Source: Parapedobacter indicus (lineage in GTDB: Bacteria > Bacteroidota > Bacteroidia > Sphingobacteriales > Sphingobacteriaceae). Taken from it: DNA of 64,000 bases. The stretch's first letter is position 1, and every line of letters starts with the position of its first letter. The position numbers and the translations under genes are program-made. This document shows positions 25,597 to 32,767 of this stretch, piece by piece. The stretch is taken from contig NZ_FOQO01000006.1 in the NCBI RefSeq assembly GCF_900113765.1, positions 186,001 through 250,000 of the forward strand. Direction: 5' to 3'. The notes beneath the pieces were generated by a model. That model was given only the letters and a program-made list of their open reading frames with translations, did no database searches and was not told the DNA's origin.

Positions 25597-28500
25597 TTAG
25601 AATTTAATGCTTGCACCAAACGTGTACGTTTTATTGTTCGGATAATTGTACAAGTCAACATCACCCACTCCGGGTTCGTTGTTGATCCGTTGACCCGGAC
25701 GTTCCGGATCCATGTGATCAAGCCCCGTAAACGTCAGCAGGTTGTATCCGCTGAAATAAATCCGCAGGTTCTTTACCCCTGCTTTCGATACCCAACGATC
25801 AGGCAATGTGTACCCCAATTCGGCGGTTTTCAGCCGCATATACGCTGCGCTCTGAATCCCGTTCGTTCCGGTGCGGCGACCATCGTGGCCGGTAACCGGG
25901 AAAAATCCGGGGACCCATTCTGTGCTTGCGTCAAAATAATCGGCGTTCGGATCAACCGGACGCCAGCGGTCCATGAAAAACGACAGCGTATTTTGTTCGC
26001 CGAAGGGTAACGCCTCAACCAGCAGCTCGTTGTACTTCACGAAGACACCATGTACACCCTGGAAATCGAGCGCAAGATCGATCCCCCTCCACGAAGCACC
26101 CAGGGAAATCCCGTAGTTGAATACCGGTAATCCGATGGAGGCGATGGGATGGTTATCCTGATCGTTAATGACTCCGTCTTCGTTCCAGTCGTTCAGGTAC
26201 CAGTCGCCCGGCAGCGCGCCCTGTCCCTGAGGGACGGAGAAATTGCGGATGTCCTCATAATTGGTAAACATGCCGCCCGATTCCGTTCCCCACCAGATAT
26301 TGGTGAAACGGCCTGCGGTGCGGTTCCGCCAATAATCATATGAATTGTTGGCTGGCGTTTCAAGCCAATCAGTTCTTTTTATTCTGGTGGCAGAAATCTG
26401 GCCGCCTACGTTGTAATAAAATTCATTGACCCGGCTGCGGTAGTCCAGCGAAACCTCATACCCGTAGTTCCGGTCGCCATTGAGGTTTTCCTGTGGCAAA
26501 TTGGCCCCTACGGTCGCCGGAATCACTGCACCGCTGGTGGCCAGCAGCCCCGAACGATCACGCTGGAACACGTCGAACGTAGCATTCAGTTTGTTCTGCA
26601 GGAAACTTACATCCAAGCCAACATTATACGATTTGATTTGATACCATGTTAAATTGGGATTCGGGATGGGTTGCGTGGTAACCCCTCCTTGAAGACCGCC
26701 ATTAAACACCCATCCAACCGCGTTGGGGTCAAGGTTGTAACCCAATGTAGGCGGATAGTTACCAGCTGCATTGTCGTCGCCCATCTCTCCGTACGAAGCG
26801 CGAATCTTCAATTCATTCACGAAGTCCACATTGTCTTTCATGAAATTCTCCTGGCTGACGCGCCAAGCGCCTGAAACCGACGGGAAGAATCCGAAACGAT
26901 TTCCTTCGGGGAAGCGGGACGATCCATCGTACCGGAATTTGAAGGCGAACATGTACTTAGCCGCATAGTTATAATCGATCTGGCCGACCATCGATTTGCT
27001 GGAACGGTCGCCTACACCGCCGCCCTGCGCACGCTGATTGGCGTCTGCTCCCGCAAACAGGTATTCCGAATCGACGTGCATTTCCCGGAACGCACTGAAG
27101 CTATCCCAGTTGCTGTAGGTTTCTTCGTAAAGCAGGAAGTTGTTAAAGTTATGCAAGCCAAAGGATTTGTTGTAAAACAGACCTAACTGCATGTTGGTAT
27201 TGTTGTTAATGTTGACCCCCCGGGTGACAGTGGCCGGTGTACCTTTTTGAATGGGCGAATAGGTATCGCTATCCCGATTATACTGATAGACGGTGAACAC
27301 ACGGTGGTAGTTATGGTAATCGGGCAAGCTAACCGCGTAATCATACGATCCTTTTGCAGATAGGCCATCCACTCCCGGAATCTGATATTCCAGCTGGAAC
27401 GTTCCGTTGAACCGGCGATCTTTGTTGAGGTTGTACCCTACGTAATCGGCATCGGTCTGTACCATCGGGTTCACACTTTCGTTCAGCACCTGAGGATCAC
27501 CATTGGGATACTGCGGGTTGTCGTTCGCATAGAAAGGCGCATTCGGGCGGGTCAGCCATGTGTTTTTATAAGCCGTCCAATCGACGCCATTCGGCTTCGT
27601 GGTATTGAGCATGATGCCGCCGAGGGATACCCGGGCTTTCAACCGTTTGGTAATCTGTGCATCAATATTCGAACGCATGTTCCAACGATCGGAATTGTAA
27701 TCGTCGCTTCGATAAGAACCGGATTGCTTTGAATAACCGAGGTTAAAGAAATACTGTATTTTGTCGCTGCCCCCATTAACACTCAGGTTATGTTGGGATT
27801 GCGGCGTTGTTTTCTTGAATACCTTGTCCATCCAGTTGTAGGAGGTCAATGTGCCGTCCAGGTAAGGTTGGAATTGTTCCTCGGGTACAAGGGCATTGCG
27901 GCGAACCATGTAGTTGCCCCCGAAATCCTGCCAGTTTCTCTCGTTTCTTAACGTAAAATAATCAATGGCATTGGTCGTTTGGGGAACATTCAGAAACTGT
28001 TGCAGGGAAGTGTTGGTGCTGAACGTAATGTCTACCTTTCCGCCCATGTCTCCGCCGCTTTTGGTGGTTACCAAAATGACCCCGTTGGCAGCACGCAAAC
28101 CATAGATCGCGGCCGTACCGTCTTTCAAAACCGATACGCTCTCAATTTCATCGCCGCTCATCCGTGAAAAATAATCTTTGTCGCGGGGAATACCATCCAC
28201 CACCACCAACGGATCACCCATCCCACGGATATCGAGACGCGTACTGTAATCGCCCGGCGCGCTGCTTCGCTGTTGAACACGCAAGCCCGGTACTTTACCG
28301 GTCAGCATGTTTACCACGTTTTCGTTTTTCGTACGGATCATGTCGTCGCCGCCGATGGAGGATACCGCACCGGTCAGGGTTGCCTTGGTCGTTGTGGAGT
28401 AACCGGTAACGATTACCTCATCCAGTTGCCCTGCTTCATCCGCCAGTTGGACAGATATGGACGTCCGGTTGCCAATCTGTTCAGTCAGCGTCGTCTTGCC

Positions 28501-28740
28501 TACGTATGCAAATACCAGGGTAGTAGCTTCGCCGGATACCTGGATGTTGTATGCACCTTCGTCATTGGTGGACGTAGCCTGTTGACGTCCGGCAGCCGTG
28601 TTGGCCACCACACTCACGCCTGCTAATGCCTCACCGGTTTGGGCGTCGGTTACCCGTCCTTGAATGGTCCGCGTTTGGGCCAAGCCGTACAGCGGAGCAA
28701 GCGTGATTAATAAATAAAATAAGTAAGTTAGTTTTTTCAT
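25597..28740 (-). CDS. susC-like: SusC/RagA-family TonB-linked outer-membrane transporter
   Basis: The product has 1047 aa. A signal peptide (ending APLYGLAQ) is followed by a carboxypeptidase-regulatory-like domain (about 24-105: IQGRVTDAQTGEALAGVSV), a plug domain (about 110-230, with the SusC signature SVLKDGTAAIYGLRAANGVILVTTK) and a 22-strand beta-barrel ending TFGASIKF with the terminal Phe. It imports oligosaccharides across the outer membrane using TonB energy, together with the SusD-like protein. There is no N-terminal signalling (STN) domain, so transenvelope sigma/anti-sigma signalling is not expected. A structured leader with a small proline-rich ORF lies immediately upstream. Confidence 0.97.
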   Translation of the reverse strand: MKKLTYLFYLLITLAPLYGLAQTRTIQGRVTDAQTGEALAGVSVVANTAAGRQQATSTNDEGAYNIQVSGEATTLVFAYVGKTTLTEQIGNRTSISVQLADEAGQLDEVIVTGYSTTTKATLTGAVSSIGGDDMIRTKNENVVNMLTGKVPGLRVQQRSSAPGDYSTRLDIRGMGDPLVVVDGIPRDKDYFSRMSGDEIESVSVLKDGTAAIYGLRAANGVILVTTKSGGDMGGKVDITFSTNTSLQQFLNVPQTTNAIDYFTLRNERNWQDFGGNYMVRRNALVPEEQFQPYLDGTLTSYNWMDKVFKKTTPQSQHNLSVNGGSDKIQYFFNLGYSKQSGSYRSDDYNSDRWNMRSNIDAQITKRLKARVSLGGIMLNTTKPNGVDWTAYKNTWLTRPNAPFYANDNPQYPNGDPQVLNESVNPMVQTDADYVGYNLNKDRRFNGTFQLEYQIPGVDGLSAKGSYDYAVSLPDYHNYHRVFTVYQYNRDSDTYSPIQKGTPATVTRGVNINNNTNMQLGLFYNKSFGLHNFNNFLLYEETYSNWDSFSAFREMHVDSEYLFAGADANQRAQGGGVGDRSSKSMVGQIDYNYAAKYMFAFKFRYDGSSRFPEGNRFGFFPSVSGAWRVSQENFMKDNVDFVNELKIRASYGEMGDDNAAGNYPPTLGYNLDPNAVGWVFNGGLQGGVTTQPIPNPNLTWYQIKSYNVGLDVSFLQNKLNATFDVFQRDRSGLLATSGAVIPATVGANLPQENLNGDRNYGYEVSLDYRSRVNEFYYNVGGQISATRIKRTDWLETPANNSYDYWRNRTAGRFTNIWWGTESGGMFTNYEDIRNFSVPQGQGALPGDWYLNDWNEDGVINDQDNHPIASIGLPVFNYGISLGASWRGIDLALDFQGVHGVFVKYNELLVEALPFGEQNTLSFFMDRWRPVDPNADYFDASTEWVPGFFPVTGHDGRRTGTNGIQSAAYMRLKTAELGYTLPDRWVSKAGVKNLRIYFSGYNLLTFTGLDHMDPERPGQRINNEPGVGDVDLYNYPNNKTYTFGASIKF

Positions 28741-28908
28741 CCCAAAATAAATAATTGGTTAAATAATTGCTGATTAAGTGGTATCTGAGCATAATTCCCG
28801 TTTGCTATGATCGCTCAGATAAGTCTCGCATCGTAAAAGCAAGACTACGTCGGTGGTGGTGGATCATTAATGGTTGTTTTCATCGTTCTTAATTTTAATT
28901 TAATTTCC
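28741..28908 (-). promoter_or_regulatory. Structured 5' leader A of susC
   Basis: This leader is colinear with leader B (29494-29656). Read on the minus strand it holds a 12-codon ORF, a small hairpin (GUCUUGC / GCGAGAC, 28823-28845), a long hairpin with a perfect 9-bp stem (GAGCTATCT-type arms at 28782-28790 and 28813-28821) and a 41-nt A/T-rich stretch to the susC ATG. In leader B, changes fall as wobble or synonymous differences and the stem spacing is kept. No U-run follows the stem, so translational control is likelier than attenuation. The rest of the 318-nt gap (28909-29058) shows no gene. Confidence 0.6.
28845..28883 (-). CDS. Upstream micro-ORF A, MKTTINDPPPPT
   Basis: Twelve codons plus TAG lie within leader A, about 105 nt ahead of susC. 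The four consecutive Pro codons before ACG and the stop form a motif known to stall ribosomes without EF-P. Its counterpart in leader B differs by exactly one Pro codon (a 3-nt difference), by one synonymous Thr codon and by Ile/Asn, so the frame is kept. It is too short to be a structured protein; a leader-peptide role is inferred. Confidence 0.45.
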   Translation of the reverse strand: MKTTINDPPPPT

Positions 28909-29058
28909 TATCCTAGTTTCAAGGCGTTGCAGCTGCTGAGATAGAAAAAGAGCCTCATCCCCATTTTTCCTAAGCAGCGATAAACAGAATCTAACTACCG
29001 AATTCACGGTTATAAATTCTGATCTTTTAATTCTCAAAACTCGAGAAGATATCATTTG

Positions 29059-29493
29059 CTATAGAGATACAGCTAATACTGTAGCATATGAAAAGTTAAT
29101 GGTGATATTATAGAATGTGTGGTAGATAACGTCGTTAACGCTTTCTGAATCATCGTCATCAGAAATGGAAAAATTGACAAACTCACTAAACGTATCAACG
29201 AATATATCATACGTGCCAGTGGGTAGCGATATACTAGTAGAACCGTTTGGAGGTATGCTCAAATAATAGGTTTGATTAGTAGACGTATTGTGAGCCTGTA
29301 TAGATACACTTTTATTTAGGTCGCTAATGCCCCATAAAGTACCATCAGCTAAGACTGCATCTGATTCTTTGCTTGGCTCATTGCTTAGTTCAGTTTGTTC
29401 TGGTTTTACTGCCGTTTGCGTTTGCTTCTCTTTCGCAACTGCTGAGATAGCCAACATAGCACTGCCCAGCATTAATAACATTAATTTTTTCAT
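29059..29493 (-). CDS. Small secreted protein of unknown function
   Basis: The product has about 144 aa. A signal peptide (MKKLMLLMLGSAMLAISAVAK) is followed by a charged linker (about 20-45) and a compact beta-rich domain (about 50-144) with NTSTNQTYYLSIPPNGST, SLPTGTYDIFVDTF and an acidic SDDDDSES loop. The pattern recalls a small Ig-like or C2-like beta sandwich with possible Ca2+ binding at the Asp cluster, but no family is recognised. The ATG at 29493 is chosen; a GTG precedes it. It shares a nearly identical leader with susC, which lies downstream, and so is probably co-regulated with it. Confidence 0.6.
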   Translation of the reverse strand: MKKLMLLMLGSAMLAISAVAKEKQTQTAVKPEQTELSNEPSKESDAVLADGTLWGISDLNKSVSIQAHNTSTNQTYYLSIPPNGSTSISLPTGTYDIFVDTFSEFVNFSISDDDDSESVNDVIYHTFYNITINFSYATVLAVSL

Positions 29494-29656
29494 CACAAAA
29501 TAGATAATTAGTTAATAATTGTTGATTAAGTGTGTCTGAGCATGTTTCTTGTTTTCTATGATTTGCCCAGATAAGTCTTGCATCGTAAAGCAAGGCTACG
29601 TCGGTGGTGGATCATTGTTTGTTGTTTTCATCGTTCTTAATTTTAATTCAAATTCT
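29494..29656 (-). promoter_or_regulatory. Structured 5' leader B of the small secreted protein gene
   Basis: Second copy of the leader at 28741-28908. It has an 11-codon proline-rich ORF (29596-29631), a small hairpin with the CTTGC/GCAAG stem, and a long hairpin with arms at 29533-29541 and 29565-29573 containing a G-U in place of A-U. The stem lies 40 nt from the start codon, against 41 nt in leader A. Similarity stops just upstream of the micro-ORF start region. Confidence 0.6.
29596..29631 (-). CDS. Upstream micro-ORF B, MKTTNNDPPPT
   Basis: Eleven codons plus TAG. It equals micro-ORF A apart from one missing Pro codon and one residue change, and has the same A-rich upstream sequence ending AAGAACG before the ATG. 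A leader peptide is the likeliest reading; a secreted signal peptide is unlikely as no export signal exists. Confidence 0.45.
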   Translation of the reverse strand: MKTTNNDPPPT

Positions 29657-29839
29657 CTTGCTTGCTAATTTGGGTGCCTCCGCAGCAGCCAACGTTGATC
29701 GAAACGAGGACACAAAAGAAGCTTCAAGCCTATACCGGAAACTAACTCGTAATTGAAATCAAAAATTTATAATTGCACGCATTGGTTACCGCAGTTCATA
29801 AAGCCGTTTCAAGGATACACGCATAACCATAACAAATAA

Positions 29840-29854
29840 TTAACAAAAGATTAA
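29840..29854 (-). promoter_or_regulatory. Shared 15-mer (site 1) upstream of the small secreted protein/susC unit
   Basis: TTAACAAAAGATTAA on the plus strand, near-identical to sites at 35220, 41653 and 57565. On the minus strand it contains TTTG, with a weak TATCCTTG 26 nt downstream (29810-29817). It lies in the 400-nt gap before leader B; no gene was seen elsewhere in that gap. Confidence 0.45.
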
Positions 29855-29893
29855 CGAGATTAATACATTGGACAAAAACCTTATAACCAACTG

Positions 29894-31843
29894 TTAATCA
29901 ATGTCTTTATTCCAAAAAATAAACGTACCCCGATTCGTAGATGAAACGATTTCCAGTTTACCGTCTCGATTCAAATCGACGGTTAATAAATCAGATCCGG
30001 CGCCCGAACGATTATGCACCAATTCCGGTTCAAAGCGTGCACCACCTGGTGCCTGGGCATCGCGGACCGTGCGGAAGCAATACAATACGGCAGGTCCCTG
30101 TGGATCGGGGTCAAGGTGCGTATCCAAATGCGACCAGTAGCGCTTACCTGCAATGAAATCGGGAATGCCATCGCCATCGATGTCGGCGAAAGTAGTACCA
30201 TGCAGTTGGGAAAACGTTACCCCGCCTGCGTTGTCCGTCGAATAATCATCCATGATCATATGACGCGTAAACGCAATCGCTCCGGATGCATCTCGCTGTT
30301 GTTCATACCAAGCCAAACCAAAACCATGGGCATTGAGACTGGTTACTACATCATTCTCGCCATCTCCATTTACATCGTATACTGCCATGACGCTGCCACC
30401 CATTCCCCCACCTCGATGACCGTAACGGCCAAATGCAACGGGATGATAGGTCCAAGTTTTACCGGCATCCAGCTGCTCGGGCTGCTCCCACCAACCATTT
30501 GGATTGATAATATCCGGACGGCCATCGCCGTTGATATCCCCGACCCCAAATCCGTGGGCAGTATAATATCCGGTTTCGGAAACCAGGTATACTTTCCATG
30601 GCTTGCTGGGATCAGCCGGATCAAACTTTGAATATTTCAATGCCCGGTCGCCACTGGTTCCATAGACGATCTCCGGCCGGCCATCGTCGTCGATGTCCTT
30701 GAAAATGGTCACTTCGGAATTTATGTTACCTGGAATGACGGCATGCATTTCCCACCGGCGGGATTCACCCTTGGGATTGAGATACAGGCGTCCGAACGGT
30801 GATGCCGAAAAGACATCCGGCCAACCGTCGCCGTTAAAATCATACGTATATTGGCAATTTACTTCGGAAAATTGCTGGGAAGGATTATAAGTAACTCCTT
30901 GAAATATTTCCCGGTACATAGTAAAATCCGGACCATAGTAAACGTGGGGGCCGGCCACGACATCCATGTTACCGTCTAGGTTGATATCGGCCGCCGCCGA
31001 GCTGAATGAATAGTACATATCGCTCAGCTGCTGTACTTCATACCGCGTAGAAGATGCTTCCTTCGGTGTATAACGAACGGCAAGATCCTTGTATTTGAAG
31101 TCTTTGTAACGTACCACCGCTTTGCCCTTTACGTATAATGCGATGGGTCCGTATTCACCAAACTCCTCATCTGCCGCACCGCCGGGGCCAATTCCGTCGT
31201 TAATGAACCCCCTTAGGATATTCATATCCAGCACACATTCCAGCTGGTTCCATCCGTTTCCCTGAAAAGCCGTCTCAGGCCGGGGAATGGGCAACACCGG
31301 CCCGGCATTCTCCCCGCTGCGATTTGGCTGCCGTTGCCTCTCCTGACGATTGTCATTGGGTGAATTGGTGGCATTAGGATCGGGCGGTGGCGCCACCCGC
31401 ATCATCCCCCCGGCGCGCCGCAATAGCGTACGGCCCACCTCTCTTCCCTTATCGTCCAATACCAATCCGTATGCAGCCGATTCATCGTGCCGCAGCGAGA
31501 CGAAGATGCCTTTCCAGCCGCCGTCTGTTTTTTCAAGCCGAAGCAAAACACCCGCTTCTCCGTCGCCCTCCATCTTCACCAGGGTATTGAATGTCACATC
31601 CTGAAAGGATCGATCTAATAACAGCAAACTGGCCGTTGTATCGGTTGACTTGCCTATCCATTCACCCTTCTCAGCACGCCAATCTGCCGTTCCGACTTTG
31701 TTCCAACGGGCCAGACTAGCTCCTTCGAATGAATAGTCAGGCTTAAAACTAAGGCCCCGCCCATGGGTCTCACCCTCCTGTGCATAGGAAACCCCTGCAA
31801 CAGAAGCCAGGGTAAGCAGTATGATAAGAATCTTCTTCTTCAT
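29894..31843 (-). CDS. Secreted FG-GAP/VCBS-repeat protein with N-terminal DUF1080-like domain
   Basis: The product has 649 aa with a signal peptide (VAGVSYAQ). The N-terminal half (about 35-265) has the lectin-like pattern of DUF1080/3-keto-disaccharide hydrolases (WRAEKGEWIGKSTDTTASLLLL, GVLLRLEKTDGGWKGIFVSL), interrupted by a Pro/Asn/Arg-rich insert at 155-185. The C-terminal part (about 290-649) has at least six FG-GAP blades with Ca2+-binding loops such as DINLDGNMDVV, DFNGDGWPDV, DINGDGRPDII and DVNGDGENDVV. It is probably a periplasmic or surface protein that binds or processes oxidised glycosides. It follows the isomerase-like gene by 10 nt. Confidence 0.75.
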   Translation of the reverse strand: MKKKILIILLTLASVAGVSYAQEGETHGRGLSFKPDYSFEGASLARWNKVGTADWRAEKGEWIGKSTDTTASLLLLDRSFQDVTFNTLVKMEGDGEAGVLLRLEKTDGGWKGIFVSLRHDESAAYGLVLDDKGREVGRTLLRRAGGMMRVAPPPDPNATNSPNDNRQERQRQPNRSGENAGPVLPIPRPETAFQGNGWNQLECVLDMNILRGFINDGIGPGGAADEEFGEYGPIALYVKGKAVVRYKDFKYKDLAVRYTPKEASSTRYEVQQLSDMYYSFSSAAADINLDGNMDVVAGPHVYYGPDFTMYREIFQGVTYNPSQQFSEVNCQYTYDFNGDGWPDVFSASPFGRLYLNPKGESRRWEMHAVIPGNINSEVTIFKDIDDDGRPEIVYGTSGDRALKYSKFDPADPSKPWKVYLVSETGYYTAHGFGVGDINGDGRPDIINPNGWWEQPEQLDAGKTWTYHPVAFGRYGHRGGGMGGSVMAVYDVNGDGENDVVTSLNAHGFGLAWYEQQRDASGAIAFTRHMIMDDYSTDNAGGVTFSQLHGTTFADIDGDGIPDFIAGKRYWSHLDTHLDPDPQGPAVLYCFRTVRDAQAPGGARFEPELVHNRSGAGSDLLTVDLNRDGKLEIVSSTNRGTFIFWNKDID

Positions 31844-31853
31844 AAATCTTACG

Positions 31854-32765
31854 CTATTTAATATGATTCCTTACATGTTCGATGCCCCATCTGGCCACGT
31901 CGTCATAATCAATATCCTGAAATTTGCCACTCCACTGCGCAATTACATAGGTACCCTTGAATCCCGCTTTTTCGGCCAATTGAATACATTTGTCAAAATC
32001 ATAGGAGGTATGCTCCATGTGATCGTTGAAGTCTACCATTTTTGCAGAAACGACGTGGGCATACGGCAAAATCTTGGACAGGGATTCCATCATGACTTCC
32101 TCCGTATACTGGGGAATGTAGTTACCAAAATCGGGCTCCGTATATACCCCCGATTCCCGGGCGATCTGCACGTGTTTATCGGCATCCATCTCTATCCCGA
32201 AATGGTTGGCCGTAATGATGGTCAGCTTTTTCCGTTTCGCATAGTTGTTCAGCTCCTTCAGCGATTCAATGCTTTTTTCGACTGTACCCTTTGGCGAGCC
32301 GGGATTTATCCGTACGCACTTCGACCCCAGAAACGACGCGGCATCCATCCATGCTTTTACATCCGCGATACTTTGCCGCCGTTCAGCTTCGTCTGTAGCC
32401 GCAAGGTCATAGGAAATCCGGTCGATCTGTATATTCAGCAATTCCGACTTAGCCGATTTGATCTTGTCACGCAGTCTACCCAGGTAATCCGGTTCCAACG
32501 ATTCGAAATGTTCATTCCAGAATTCGATCTTGCGAATGCCGAATTTATCGCGGTGGTGCTCGGGGACATCCAACAGGGTCAGTTCCTCTTTGATCGCGTT
32601 CCATTGCTGGGGTTTTGTACGTTGGAATCGATACCTGAAGAGCAGTGTGCCGAGGGCGATACGATCCATCTTGGACGTAGGTAATCCAATCTTACCCAAG
32701 GTGGGCGATACCCATGCCGATAAGACGATTCCTCCGGTGCTAAAAATAAATGCTTTTCTATCCAT
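31854..32765 (-). CDS. Exported sugar-phosphate isomerase/epimerase-like TIM-barrel protein
   Basis: The 303-aa protein has an N-terminal MDRKAFIFSTGGIVLSAW segment resembling a Tat-type signal with an RK pair. It is an AP-endonuclease-2-type (beta/alpha)8 barrel. Expected metal-ligand positions include KIEFWNEHF, CVRINPGS, ITANHFG, TEPDFGNY and SAKMVDFND. Relatives act as sugar isomerases, epimerases or, as shown for some Bacteroidota members, lyases/hydratases of 3-keto-glycosides. It lies 2 nt after the PQQ dehydrogenase gene, suggesting it handles an oxidised product in the periplasm. Confidence 0.75.
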   Translation of the reverse strand: MDRKAFIFSTGGIVLSAWVSPTLGKIGLPTSKMDRIALGTLLFRYRFQRTKPQQWNAIKEELTLLDVPEHHRDKFGIRKIEFWNEHFESLEPDYLGRLRDKIKSAKSELLNIQIDRISYDLAATDEAERRQSIADVKAWMDAASFLGSKCVRINPGSPKGTVEKSIESLKELNNYAKRKKLTIITANHFGIEMDADKHVQIARESGVYTEPDFGNYIPQYTEEVMMESLSKILPYAHVVSAKMVDFNDHMEHTSYDFDKCIQLAEKAGFKGTYVIAQWSGKFQDIDYDDVARWGIEHVRNHIK

Positions 32766-32767
32766 AA

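Noticed and set aside
28782..28821. Leader hairpin read as an intrinsic terminator (attenuator)
   Set aside because: No U-run follows the stem on the minus strand in either leader, so plain termination is not supported.
31821..32684. 287-codon plus-strand frame
   Set aside because: Opposite the TIM-barrel isomerase-like gene with conserved motifs; no family match for the reverse frame.
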